A DNA stretch of 64,000 nucleotides. Source: CP2-2F sp034436355. GTDB taxonomy: Bacteria; Chloroflexota; Anaerolineae; Aggregatilineales; UBA2796. A program made the translations under genes and the position numbers. Of this stretch, positions 42,538 through 51,332 are shown piece by piece. The stretch spans positions 1 to 64,000 of the forward strand of contig DAOTVQ010000045.1 in NCBI GenBank assembly GCA_034436355.1. The letters are read 5' to 3'. The notes beneath the pieces were generated by a model, which searched no databases, was not told the DNA's origin, and saw only the letters and a program-made list of their open reading frames with translations. The first letter of the stretch is position 1, and each line of letters starts with the position of its first letter.

Positions 42538-43023
42538 CTAACGGTTGTGATCAGCGGGTTGGGCAGCGTAGTGGCTCTGCACCTGACTCCACAAAATGGC
42601 GACTGCCTGCTGCACCTGTGGATGAGCAGGATCAACAGCACGGGCGCGGTCTACGTAGCTCCATGCCTCTAAGGGTGTGGTGGCAAGGTAGGCAAGGTTC
42701 AGCCACGCGCCAATGTGAGTCGGGTTGGCAGTTGCCACCTTCATAAAGTACCAGCGCGCCTCTTCATATCTGCCGCCCACCACCGCGCCCACTCCTAGAT
42801 TGTAGGCGGTCAGTTGGTCGCGCAGGGTATCGGGCAAGCGGCGGCGCAGCAGCACCCACAGCGGCAGCAGCAGCACAAGGTTGCCCAAAGCGCCCACCAG
42901 CACGCCCGCGAAGAATCCGCTGGCAGGTTTGCGCCCTTTTGCCCAATAGACAAGCGGTGTAATCAGCGCACCGATCAGCGCGCCGCTCCCCGAAAATAAG
43001 CCTAAAATCGTTGGCGTATCCAA
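42538..43023 (-). CDS. Small membrane protein with TPR-like segment
   Basis: The 161-residue product has two hydrophobic segments in the first 60 residues (LGLFSGSGALIGALITPLV and GVLVGALGNLVLLLPLWVLL) and then a helical, TPR-like tail, with NLGVGAVVGGRYEEARWYFM and PTHIGAWLNLAYLATTPLEA. No enzyme motif. It may scaffold a membrane complex, possibly with the adjacent MFS protein. Family not recognised. Confidence 0.65.
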   Translation of the reverse strand: MDTPTILGLFSGSGALIGALITPLVYWAKGRKPASGFFAGVLVGALGNLVLLLPLWVLLRRRLPDTLRDQLTAYNLGVGAVVGGRYEEARWYFMKVATANPTHIGAWLNLAYLATTPLEAWSYVDRARAVDPAHPQVQQAVAILWSQVQSHYAAQPADHNR

Positions 43024-43094
43024 GCTGAAAGCCCTTTCAAAGGCAATTATAGCGTGCTATGTGCGAAAAGCGCAGTGGAAAACCCCAAAGGCGC

Positions 43095-43197
43095 AACCCC
43101 TATCCCTAGCCCTTTCCCCGCAGGCGAGGAAAGGGAATCAGAGGTGATCTTCAAAGTCCCGCCCTGTCTACGGGGCGGGATTTAGGGTAGGGTAAAG
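43095..43197. repeat. Dispersed two-hairpin repeat, copy 1
   Basis: About 103 bp, closely similar to the segment at 61556-61652. It begins CCCCTATCCCTAGCCCTTTC and ends with TTTAGGGTAGGG, giving near-inverted ends. Inside are two hairpins: CCCTTTCC…GGAAAGGG and CCCGCCC…GGGGCGGG. It lies between the TPR protein gene and the methyltransferase gene, in a 270-bp gap without other features. It has no coding capacity and resembles a MITE, REP-type or structured RNA element. Confidence 0.75.
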
Positions 43198-43296
43198 CCT
43201 TCAGTAAAGCATAGCCGCCCAGCGCGCTTGACTTCTGCCCTGAAACATGGGACACTTACCGAACACTTGTCTTAGCCCAAACTGCGTGAGGTGGCT

Positions 43297-44943
43297 GTGA
43301 GCGAGACCTTTCAAAACAGGCTGTTTTGCGGTGATAACTTAGAGATTTTGCGCGAGTACCTCCCGAATGCCAGCGTGGACTTGATCTACCTTGATCCGCC
43401 CTTCAACAGCAACCGCAATTACAATGTGCTGTTCCGTGATGAGAGCGGCATCGAGGCAGACGCGCAGATCACCGCCTTTGAGGACACTTGGCACTGGGAT
43501 CGGAATGCGCGCAACACCTACGAGAGCCTGCTGACCGAAACGCCCGACCGCATCTCGCGCATGATTGAGGCACTGCGTGCCATCATCGGCGCCAACCAGA
43601 TGATGGCATACCTTGTGATGATGACGGCGCGCCTGCTGGAACTGCACCGCGTGCTAAAGCCGACGGGCAGCTTGTATCTGCATTGTGATGCCACTGCCAG
43701 CCATTATCTTAGGATAGTTCTGGATACTATCTTCGGCGTCAAAAATTTTCGTGGGCAGATCATCTGGAAACGTACAACAGGGCGTAGCCACACCAATAAA
43801 CCAATGAAGCGCTGGGGCGAAATGACAGATTTTATCCTGCACTATGCGCGTAGTGAAGCTGCTCCTTTGCAGCCCGTCTATAGAAAGAATGACCCGAACT
43901 ACATTGAGAAGTTTTTCAGGCACATAGATGACAATGGGCGGCGCTACCGCATTGACAACTTAGCCAGCCCATCAAAACGCCCAAATCTGATGTATGACTA
44001 TAAAGGCTATAAGCCACCTGAGAATGGTTGGGCTATCTCTAAAGCCGTAATGGAAAAATGGGATAAGGAAGGGCGTCTGCACTTCCCGAAATCCAAAAGC
44101 GGGCGTATTCAACGCAAACGTTATCTTGATGAACTTTCTGGTGAAGTCGTTCAAAACCTTTGGGATGACATTCCACCTGTTGGCGCGCACGCCGCAGAAC
44201 GCACAGGCTATCCAACACAGAAGCCGATTGCGCTTCTGGAACGGATTATCGCTGCCAGCAGCCAACCCGGCGATCTCGTCCTTGATCCGTTCTGCGGCTG
44301 CGGCACAGCCATCGTTGCCGCACAGCAGCTTGGCAGGCGCTGGATCGGCATAGACATCACGCACCTTGCCATTGCCATGAACCGTTTCCGCCTCTATGAT
44401 CGCTTTGGCGACGACGTGCAGTACGAAGTGGTGCGCGTGCCAAAAGACCTGCCCACTGCCCGCGAACTGGCAAAGGCAGACCGCTATCAATTCCAGTGGT
44501 GGGCGCTTTCCTTGATCAAGGCACGCCCTGCCGGCGGCGAGATTGACAACAAGAAGGGCAAAAAAGGTGCGGATAGCGGCATAGATGGCACCCTTGTTTT
44601 TATGGATGATGCCGATGAGAAGGCAAAGCGTGTTGTGGTGCAGGTGAAAAGCGGCGCGGTGAAGGTAGGCGATATACGCGATCTGAAAGGCGTGCTAGAG
44701 CGCGAGAAAGCCACCCTTGCTATCTTCATCACGCTAGAGCCGCCCACGGCACCCATGCGCCAAGAGGCGCTTGAAGCAGGCAGCTACTACTCGGTGGGCA
44801 TGAACAAGCGCTATCCGCGCCTGCAAATCCTGACCATTGAAGAACTGCTGGAAGGCAAAACGCCCGAACTGCCGCCAAGCAACATCACCTTTAAGCGAGA
44901 TCGGCGTGCGCCCATCAACGGTGATCAACAACCGTTGGTCTGA
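43297..44943 (+). CDS. Beta-class DNA adenine methyltransferase fused to an Mrr-like nuclease domain
   Basis: The 548-residue product has motif IV first (DLIYLDPPFNSNRNYNVLF, about residues 28-45), then a target-recognition region, and motif I at about residue 331 (VLDPFCGCGTAIVAAQQLG), an order typical of beta-class N6A/N4C enzymes. A C-terminal domain from about residue 390 resembles Mrr-type endonucleases: D430 in SGIDGTLVF and Q449-x-K451 in VVVQVKSGAVKVGDI. One chain might thus both modify and cut DNA. The GTG behind GAGG is chosen. The central region (43.69-44.2 kb) is visibly lower in GC than the flanks. No separate restriction gene lies next to it. Confidence 0.88.
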   Translation: MSETFQNRLFCGDNLEILREYLPNASVDLIYLDPPFNSNRNYNVLFRDESGIEADAQITAFEDTWHWDRNARNTYESLLTETPDRISRMIEALRAIIGANQMMAYLVMMTARLLELHRVLKPTGSLYLHCDATASHYLRIVLDTIFGVKNFRGQIIWKRTTGRSHTNKPMKRWGEMTDFILHYARSEAAPLQPVYRKNDPNYIEKFFRHIDDNGRRYRIDNLASPSKRPNLMYDYKGYKPPENGWAISKAVMEKWDKEGRLHFPKSKSGRIQRKRYLDELSGEVVQNLWDDIPPVGAHAAERTGYPTQKPIALLERIIAASSQPGDLVLDPFCGCGTAIVAAQQLGRRWIGIDITHLAIAMNRFRLYDRFGDDVQYEVVRVPKDLPTARELAKADRYQFQWWALSLIKARPAGGEIDNKKGKKGADSGIDGTLVFMDDADEKAKRVVVQVKSGAVKVGDIRDLKGVLEREKATLAIFITLEPPTAPMRQEALEAGSYYSVGMNKRYPRLQILTIEELLEGKTPELPPSNITFKRDRRAPINGDQQPLV

Positions 44944-44962
44944 GTGTCTGCCCATTTCGCGC

Positions 44963-44968
44963 TATAAT
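44963..44968 (+). promoter_or_regulatory. -10 box for the M24 peptidase gene
   Basis: A perfect TATAAT lies 40 bases before the peptidase ATG, with a TGGAGC ribosome binding site between them. No -35 at 16-18 bp; TTGGTC is 22 bp away. Confidence 0.5.
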
Positions 44969-45008
44969 CAGCCCATTGTCCAAAATTTTTTCAATGGAGC
45001 TTTGACCA

Positions 45009-46202
45009 ATGCGTGATGCAACCATTCAGCGCGAAAAACTCGATCAGGCTGTCGAGATTCTGCGCGAACAAGACGTAGATTGCTGGCTGACCTTTGTCCG
45101 CGAGACCGAACACAACGCCGATCCCGCCCTGCGCCTAATCTCGGATAGCAACGTGACGTGGCACACCGCCCTGATCGTGACCCAAAAAGGTGAGCGCATC
45201 GTGATCGTTGGGCGCTATGAGGCGGAAAACTTCAAGCGCATGGGCTGTTGGGATGAGGTGATCAGCTATGATCAGAGCATTCAGCCCGCACTCGTCAGCG
45301 TGATGGATCGCCTGTCGCCGCGCCAAATTGCCCTGAATTACTCGGAGAGCGATACGGCAGCCGACGGACTTTCGCACGGCATGTACCTCTCGCTGCAACG
45401 CTATTTGCAGGGCAAGCCCTACGAACTGATCTCGGCAGAGCGCGTGTTGAATCCGCTGCGCGGACGCAAGACGCCTACCGAGGTTGAGCGCATTCGCGCC
45501 GCCGTGCGCCTGACGGAACAGATCATTGAGGCGATCACTGCCACGCTCAAAGTCGGCATGACTGAACGCCAAATCGCGGATTTCATCCACGCCGAAATGC
45601 GGCGGCACGGTGTGGTGCCGTCTTGGGATGCCGGACACTGCCCAACGGTCACCTGCGGCGCGGAATCGCCGGTTGGTCACGTTTCGCCGTCCGATCAGTA
45701 CGCGGTGAAGGCGGGCGAATTGGTGCGGATTGATATGGGCGTCATCTTGAATGAGTACATCTCAGATATGCAGCGCGTGTGGTATATCCAGCCGCAGGGC
45801 GAGTCGGAAATTCCCGCGCCTGTGCGCCACGCCTTCGATTCGGTGCGCGCCGCCATTGAGGCAGCCGCCGCCGCCCTTAAGCCGGGCGTTGAAGGCTGGA
45901 CGGTGGACGAAGCAGCCCGCCAGACCATTGTTGGGCGCGGCTACCCTGAATATCAGCACGCGGTTGGGCATGGCATCGGGCGCACCGTGCATGATGGCGC
46001 GACGCTGCTCGGTCCGCGTTGGGAGCGCTACGGCAACACGCCCTATGGCATTGTGGAGGCGGGCAACTGCTTCACGTTGGAGCTAGGCGTACAAGTGCCG
46101 AACTATGGCTTGGTCAGCCTTGAAGAAGATGTGCTGGTGACGGCGAACGGCTTAGAATGGCTGGGCGCCCCACAGACCGATCTGATTGTGGTGAAGGCGT
46201 AG
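45009..46202 (+). CDS. M24-family peptidase (Xaa-Pro dipeptidase-like)
   Basis: The 397-residue product has a creatinase-like N-terminal domain and a C-terminal pita-bread metallopeptidase with five ligand sites: Asp in VRIDMGVIL, Asp in YISDMQRVW, His in AVGHGIGRTVH, Glu in FTLELGVQV, Glu in VSLEEDVL. Such enzymes cut dipeptides with proline at the second position. The ribosome binding site is GGAGC. It converges on the rodZ-like gene with five bases between stops. Confidence 0.9.
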   Translation: MRDATIQREKLDQAVEILREQDVDCWLTFVRETEHNADPALRLISDSNVTWHTALIVTQKGERIVIVGRYEAENFKRMGCWDEVISYDQSIQPALVSVMDRLSPRQIALNYSESDTAADGLSHGMYLSLQRYLQGKPYELISAERVLNPLRGRKTPTEVERIRAAVRLTEQIIEAITATLKVGMTERQIADFIHAEMRRHGVVPSWDAGHCPTVTCGAESPVGHVSPSDQYAVKAGELVRIDMGVILNEYISDMQRVWYIQPQGESEIPAPVRHAFDSVRAAIEAAAAALKPGVEGWTVDEAARQTIVGRGYPEYQHAVGHGIGRTVHDGATLLGPRWERYGNTPYGIVEAGNCFTLELGVQVPNYGLVSLEEDVLVTANGLEWLGAPQTDLIVVKA

Positions 46203-46207
46203 CGCAG

Positions 46208-47068
46208 CTAGGGCGCACTGGGCGGCGCGGCGGTTGGCTGGGGATAGACCTGCTCCACAATCTGCCCGCGTGCGCCCAAAATGCCTAAATCTGCACCGTT
46301 GATGACGACGCGCACGCCAGCAGCATTGCCGGCGCGCAGCCCAATTTGTGCGCCGCGATACTGTAGGACGGTCTGCGGGGCGGGCATCCCTTCAAAGACG
46401 ACGGCGTTATCCACCGTCACGCGCAGCCAGGTGCGCGCCGTAATGGTGATTTGAATGGCGATCTCGCCGCTGGCAGCAGCTTCGGCGGCGGCAAGGTTCG
46501 GGTTGGGTAAGGGCGTTGGGCTAGGCGAGAGCGTCGGCGTGGTAGTTTGATCGGTTTGGGTGGGCAGTTCGGTTGGCACAGGGCTTAAAATAGCGCTCAG
46601 GGTGCTGCCGTTCCCTTCGCTGGAACTTGCCAAGCCTGCACCAATGATGATTGCCGAACTGATGACGCCGAGTATCAGCAGAAAAAGCATCATGCCGACG
46701 AAGGAACGGCGCTTGGGAACTGCCTCTACCATTGGGCTGTAGACGGGCATATTCTGTGAGGTGCGGCGTGGGTCGCTCGGTAGGCTTTGTGGCGCACGTC
46801 GCACGCCGCGGCGGCGCCCGCCGCTGAGGGCATCTTCCCAGCGGGCAACCCACTCATCGGGGTCAAGGTGCAGGTGACGGGCATAGCTGCGCAAAAAGCC
46901 ACGCGCCTGCACAGGCGAGGGCAAGGCAGCCGCGTTGCCTTGCTCTATCGCCTCAATAAACTTGGCACGGACTTTAATCGCCTGTTCAATTTCGGGCAGG
47001 GTGAGGTCGCGCCGTTCACGAATGGCGCGCAGTTCACTGCCCAAGGCTTGCAGCTCGGCAGTGTTCAC
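46208..47068 (-). CDS. rodZ: RodZ-like helix-turn-helix membrane protein
   Basis: RodZ links MreB to the membrane for rod shape. The 286-residue product has an N-terminal HTH (about residues 8-70: LRAIRERRDLTLPEIEQAIK and RGFLRSYARHLHLDP), a membrane segment (about residues 122-146), a Thr/Pro linker and a C-terminal DUF4115-like beta domain (WLRVTVDNAVVFEGMPAPQ). The start is GTG, nine bases after the rplI stop, so the two are co-transcribed. mreB is not in the window, so the shape role is inferred from the fold. Confidence 0.85.
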   Translation of the reverse strand: MNTAELQALGSELRAIRERRDLTLPEIEQAIKVRAKFIEAIEQGNAAALPSPVQARGFLRSYARHLHLDPDEWVARWEDALSGGRRRGVRRAPQSLPSDPRRTSQNMPVYSPMVEAVPKRRSFVGMMLFLLILGVISSAIIIGAGLASSSEGNGSTLSAILSPVPTELPTQTDQTTTPTLSPSPTPLPNPNLAAAEAAASGEIAIQITITARTWLRVTVDNAVVFEGMPAPQTVLQYRGAQIGLRAGNAAGVRVVINGADLGILGARGQIVEQVYPQPTAAPPSAP

Positions 47069-47077
47069 CGCAGTGGC

Positions 47078-47611
47078 TTACTGCTCAATTTCTTCGATGG
47101 CGGCAAGTTCAGCAGCTTGGGCAGCAGCAGCGCGGTCTGCTTCGCGGGCAGCCAGAAACGCCTGCACTTCTTCTTCACGCACCACGATGACCTGCACCAC
47201 AGGCGAAATTTCGCCCATGCGGATCGGCACTTCATAACGCCCGAGCTCACGGATAGGGCGCTCGCTGATGCGGCGACGGTTGATATCCACGCCGGTTTGC
47301 TTCAGGATGGCATCTTTGATCATCTGGCTGGTGATCGAGCCGTAGAGTTTGTTGTTGCTGCCCGCCTTCATGCCGAAGACGATCTCGGTGCCGTCAATTT
47401 TGGCAGAAGCCTCACGAATGCGCTCATTGATCTGGCTGCGGTTCGCTTCTGCCTGTGTGCGGAGCGATTCCATCTTAGCGAGGTTCGCTTTGGTGGCAGG
47501 GATCGCCATTTTGCGTGGGATCAGCCAATTGCGGGCGAAGCCATCGGCAACGTCCACCACATCACCCGCCACGCCGTGCTTATAGATATACTCGGTGAGA
47601 ATAACCTTCAT
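47078..47611 (-). CDS. rplI: 50S ribosomal protein L9
   Basis: L9 is a two-domain protein that bridges ribosomes in polysomes. The 177-residue product opens MKVILTEYIYKHGVAGDVVD and VADGFARNWLIPRKMAIPAT, the family signature, then a helix linker and a C-terminal domain (KLYGSITSQMIKDAILKQTG). About 30 extra residues at the C-terminus are Ala/Glu-rich. It lies away from the rpsF-ssb-rpsR group with which it normally travels. Ribosome binding site GGAAGG. Confidence 0.94.
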   Translation of the reverse strand: MKVILTEYIYKHGVAGDVVDVADGFARNWLIPRKMAIPATKANLAKMESLRTQAEANRSQINERIREASAKIDGTEIVFGMKAGSNNKLYGSITSQMIKDAILKQTGVDINRRRISERPIRELGRYEVPIRMGEISPVVQVIVVREEEVQAFLAAREADRAAAAQAAELAAIEEIEQ

Positions 47612-47665
47612 GGGTACCTTCCAAACGCGGGCGCGCTATCTTGAGAAACGTGCGAACGCGCTGCA

Positions 47666-47720
47666 TTGACAAACAAGATTAGCTTTCTACAATAATACAG
47701 AAGGTTGGACAAGTCTTCAA
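47666..47720. promoter_or_regulatory. Overlapping divergent promoters for rplI-rodZ and the SGNH hydrolase
   Basis: On the plus strand TTGACA-16-TACAAT points at the SGNH hydrolase gene. On the minus strand TTGAAG-17-TATTAT points at rplI. The two -10 boxes overlap, so one polymerase should exclude the other. The leader to the SGNH gene is about 125 bases. Confidence 0.65.
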
Positions 47721-47824
47721 GAGTGAACTGCCTTGCCGAAGGGCAGGCGCTTACGTTTTTGAAGGCATGGCGTGATGCCTTTGCCGCTTATCAGTTTGAA
47801 CAAAACAGCCCCTTGAGAAACCCT

Positions 47825-49018
47825 ATGCCCACACCCATTCGCCCATTGCAGCGCATTGCCAAGCGCCTGCCTGTTGCACTCTTTGGCATTCTGTTCGCCT
47901 TCTTTGTGTTAGAGATCGCTCTCCGCCTGCTGTATGGCGTGCTGCCAAGCGGGCTGCAAATCGCGCTGCGCTTTGTCCATCTAACACCCTTTGGCGAGGC
48001 GCGCCTTGCGCCGCTGCCACTCTGGCAAGAGGACGCTGCCTACCAGATGATCGTGACGCCCGACGTGCGGCATGTGGAGCAAGTAGGCAGCCTGAGCGTG
48101 CGCTTTCGGGTAGATAGTTACGCTTGGTGGGGTGGGCGCGTTGGCTTCCGCACGCCGCCGCCTGAAAATGGCGTGGTTGAGGCTGCCGCGCTCGGTGACT
48201 CACACACCTTCTGCTTCACTGATGCTGATCAGTGCTGGGTAAATCTGCTTGGGGCGCAGCTTGGCGTGAACATTGCTAACTTAGGGCAGCCTGTCACAGG
48301 CGCTGAAAGCCATGCGCGCCGCTATTTCGACTTTGTGGCAAAGCCCGAACTTGGGCTAGTGCAGCCAAAGTTGGTCTTGTGGCAGTTCTTTGGCAACGAC
48401 TACAACGACGACTATGGCTTAGCGCTGCTGAACGGCACCGCCCAGACTCCGCCTAACCCAGCGGCTGCCACCGCCAGTGACTCGCCGCTGGCAGCATGGC
48501 TGCGCCAATATTCGGCAACCTTTGCCCTGTTGGAAGCCCTTGGGCGCGCCAATGATCCACAGAACCTGCGCTTTGTCGATCCTTACCGCGTTATTGCAGG
48601 GCAAATTGATATTGCCTTTGGGCGTCCCTACCTGCGCGAGGCGTTCGACATGGCTGAGGCGCGCAACCTTGAAGGTGAACAGCTTTCGCAGGCAGCCATC
48701 AGGCGAACGCGGCAGTTGGTGGAGGCAAACGGCGGGCGGTTTGTGGTGATCCTTGTGCCGACTAAAGAAGAAACCTACCGCCACCTGACTGCGCCTTATC
48801 TGGGGGATGCATACCTTGAGCAGTTGGCAGCACCGCGTTTGCGTTTGTTGGCATTCTGCGCGGCGGAAAAGCTGACTTGCCTTGACCTCACCGCAGACTT
48901 TACGGCGCGCGCACTGCAAGGGCAACTGCTCTTCTTCCGTGATGACATTCACCTGAATGCCGAAGGCAACCGCGCCCTTGCCGAAAGTGTGGGCAGCTTC
49001 TTGGCAGGCAATCCATAG
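47825..49018 (+). CDS. Membrane-anchored SGNH/GDSL hydrolase
   Basis: The 397-residue product has one N-terminal membrane segment (VALFGILFAFFVLEIALRLL) and then an SGNH fold: block I Ser in AALGDSHTFCFTD, Asn in FFGNDYNDDYG, and the Asp-His pair in FRDDIHLNAEGNRAL at the end. The ATG at MPTPIRPLQR is preferred; a longer frame adds 40 unrelated residues. Esterases of this class act on lipids or O-acetyl groups of polysaccharides; the membrane anchor suits an envelope substrate. Confidence 0.82.
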   Translation: MPTPIRPLQRIAKRLPVALFGILFAFFVLEIALRLLYGVLPSGLQIALRFVHLTPFGEARLAPLPLWQEDAAYQMIVTPDVRHVEQVGSLSVRFRVDSYAWWGGRVGFRTPPPENGVVEAAALGDSHTFCFTDADQCWVNLLGAQLGVNIANLGQPVTGAESHARRYFDFVAKPELGLVQPKLVLWQFFGNDYNDDYGLALLNGTAQTPPNPAAATASDSPLAAWLRQYSATFALLEALGRANDPQNLRFVDPYRVIAGQIDIAFGRPYLREAFDMAEARNLEGEQLSQAAIRRTRQLVEANGGRFVVILVPTKEETYRHLTAPYLGDAYLEQLAAPRLRLLAFCAAEKLTCLDLTADFTARALQGQLLFFRDDIHLNAEGNRALAESVGSFLAGNP

Positions 49019-49057
49019 CCGCAGCACAGATAGCGTGTTTTTATTGCCTAGCCACGC

Positions 49058-50725
49058 CTAAGGATCGGTGGCAGCCGGCAGATAGATGGTGAAGGTGGTC
49101 TGGTGAGGGACGCTCTCCACATGAATTTGCCCTCCGTGCGCCTCGATAATGCTGTGGCTGATCGCCAGCCCTAAGCCCGTGCCGCTTAGCTTGGTGGTGA
49201 AAAACGGATCGAAGATGTGCGCGATCAGATCGGGCGGGATGCCAACGCCGCTATCGCGCACCAAGAGTTCAAGGCAGGGCGCCTTTTCACACTGGCGGTC
49301 CGCAGTGGCGATCAGCAGTGTGCCGCCGTTGGGCATAGCATCCATCGCGTTCACCACAAGGTTCAGCGGCACTTGCCTGATCTGATCAGCATTGCCATGC
49401 GCCAACTGCCGCGCTTCAAGGCGGAGGGTGACGCTCACATGGGCATGTTCAAGCTGTTTGCCTGCCAGCACCATCACCTCATGGATCAGATCGTTCAGGG
49501 AGAGCGGTGCAAAAGCAGTTTGGGCAGGGCGCGCAAAATCGAGCAGGCGGCTGACAATGCGCTTGATGCGCTGCACATCGTGCGTGGCAAACTCGATCAG
49601 CTGACGGTCAATTGGGCGCGTCTGATCAATGTCTTCAAGGGTTAGCTCAAGGTTGGTGAGCAACGGTTGCAGCGGATTGTTGATCTCGTGGGCGATGCCG
49701 GCTGCGAGGGTGCCAAGCGCGGCAAGTTTATCGGCGCGCAAGAGCTGCTGCTGTGCCTTTTGAAGTGCTTCTGTGCGCGTTTGCACCATCGCCTCTAGGT
49801 TGTGGGCATAGGCTTGTAAGTCGCTGTAGAGCTGTGCGTTGCGGATGGCAAGCGAGGCTTGCGCGGCAACTGCCTCTAGCAGGCGCAGATCATACTTGGA
49901 GAACTGGCTGGTCTGTTGGCTGGCAACCGCCAAGGCGCCAAAGACGCGCCCTTGATAAGCAAGCGACACGGCAATGCCCGCCCGAATCTGATCAATGGCA
50001 AACGCAGCGCTCAGCTCTGGCGGGAGTGTTTGCGTGTCTTCTATAAGGATGGGCTGCCCATACGTCACAATATAGCGCGGCAGCCAGACCACCAAAAGCG
50101 GCAGCACACGCTCAAGGCTGCCGCCGCGCGCCAGCCAAAAATTAGGCGTGTTGGCATCATCCAGCAATAAGAGGATGGCGGACGAGCCTTTGAGGTGATC
50201 GAGCAGGGCGTCCAGCAGATATTCTGCCAGTTCGGGCAGCGCCAAAGCACGCACCAACTGCGCGCCAATGCGGGAGAGGATGGCAAGCTGTGCATTGCGG
50301 CGCTGCAAAGTGTCCTCAAGGCGGCGCGCCCTGATTTTGCTGCGGGCGCGGGCGATCAACTCACTGGTGTTGAAGGGCTTCAGGATGTAATCATCAGCGC
50401 CTAAGCCAAACCCGTGCGCCACATCTATCGAGTCGCGGGCGGCTGCTGTCACCACGATGATCGGAATGCGATCAGTCAGGGAATCTTCACGCAGCAGGCG
50501 CACTGCCTCAAAGCCATCCATGATGGGCATCTGGATATCCATCAGCACAAGGTCAGGCAGCAAGGCACGGGCTTTTTGAAGGGCGTCCTCGCCATTTTCG
50601 GCTTCCTCCACGCGAAAGTCCTCCCGCTCCAAAAGGCGGCGCAAGAGCATACGCGCTTGTGGGTTGTCGTCCGTGATCAGGACGAGGGGTGGGAGTTTAC
50701 CATCAGATGAGTCTAGGTCGATCAT
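49058..50725 (-). CDS. Response regulator-GAF-histidine kinase hybrid
   Basis: The 555-residue product has a receiver domain (residues 12-125, phospho-acceptor Asp63 in LVLMDIQMPIMDG), a GAF domain (about 150-300), a coiled-coil, a HisKA box with H346 (AAGIAHEINNPL), and an HATPase domain (NLVVNAMDAMPNGG, RDSGVGIPPDLIAHIFDPFF, GTGLGLAISHSI). No membrane segments, so it is a cytoplasmic sensor. The input receiver suggests phosphorelay control from another kinase. It is divergent from hsp20. Confidence 0.92.
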   Translation of the reverse strand: MIDLDSSDGKLPPLVLITDDNPQARMLLRRLLEREDFRVEEAENGEDALQKARALLPDLVLMDIQMPIMDGFEAVRLLREDSLTDRIPIIVVTAAARDSIDVAHGFGLGADDYILKPFNTSELIARARSKIRARRLEDTLQRRNAQLAILSRIGAQLVRALALPELAEYLLDALLDHLKGSSAILLLLDDANTPNFWLARGGSLERVLPLLVVWLPRYIVTYGQPILIEDTQTLPPELSAAFAIDQIRAGIAVSLAYQGRVFGALAVASQQTSQFSKYDLRLLEAVAAQASLAIRNAQLYSDLQAYAHNLEAMVQTRTEALQKAQQQLLRADKLAALGTLAAGIAHEINNPLQPLLTNLELTLEDIDQTRPIDRQLIEFATHDVQRIKRIVSRLLDFARPAQTAFAPLSLNDLIHEVMVLAGKQLEHAHVSVTLRLEARQLAHGNADQIRQVPLNLVVNAMDAMPNGGTLLIATADRQCEKAPCLELLVRDSGVGIPPDLIAHIFDPFFTTKLSGTGLGLAISHSIIEAHGGQIHVESVPHQTTFTIYLPAATDP

Positions 50726-50791
50726 GGGCAGTCTTCCTATGTCTCGCTAAGCGGATAGGTGACTTCAAAATTGTAGCGCGCTTTGCTGCTT

Positions 50792-50821
50792 TTGTGTGTT
50801 TGGCGCGTGCTGTGGTAGAAT
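50792..50821 (+). promoter_or_regulatory. Promoter for hsp20-lon
   Basis: TTGTGT and TAGAAT are 18 bases apart, with the transcript start about 35 bases before the GTG of hsp20. No CIRCE or HrcA-type inverted repeat was seen. The intergenic space is shared with the divergent kinase gene. Confidence 0.5.
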
Positions 50822-50862
50822 GGCACTAGTGAGAAAGTGTGTAGTAAGGGCTGGAGGCAAAG

Positions 50863-51327
50863 GTGGCTATAACCCAAGATGCCAACAGAGTAGAGGATGA
50901 CTCCGAAAGCGGCTTGACGATTGATTCGGTGCATGGGCATCAGGTCACGCAGCATTGGATCATCATGCGGCAGTCAAACGTATGGCGTCCGCCGACGGAT
51001 GTCTTTGAATTGGCGGATCGGTTGGTGGTGATGGTGGAAATTGGCGGGATGCGCGATGGTGAGTTCAACGTCTCGCTGCAAGAGCGCCGCCTTATAATCA
51101 GCGGCATTCGGCGGCGTGCCGTGCGCGACCGTATGGCGTTCCACCAAATGGAAGTGCGCTATGGCGAGTTTCGCACCGCTGTCAGCCTGCCTTGGCACGT
51201 AGACCGCAATCGCGTCACCGCAACCTACAAGGATGGCTTTTTGCGCGTTGAACTGCCACGTGCAGCCAGCCAAAAAGTGCATATCGTCAATGTTGATGTA
51301 GATGGCGCACAAGGATCGGACGAGTAG
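50863..51327 (+). CDS. Small heat-shock protein, Hsp20 family
   Basis: The 154-residue product has an alpha-crystallin domain: RPPTDVFELADRLVVMVEIG at its start, RLIISGIRRRAV in the middle, and the family motif YGEFRTAVSLPWHVDRNRVT ATYKDGFLRVELPRA at the end. It acts as an ATP-independent holdase. The start is GTG behind GGAGG. lon follows within six bases, which joins chaperone and protease. Confidence 0.92.
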   Translation: MAITQDANRVEDDSESGLTIDSVHGHQVTQHWIIMRQSNVWRPPTDVFELADRLVVMVEIGGMRDGEFNVSLQERRLIISGIRRRAVRDRMAFHQMEVRYGEFRTAVSLPWHVDRNRVTATYKDGFLRVELPRAASQKVHIVNVDVDGAQGSDE

Positions 51328-51332
51328 CCCAC

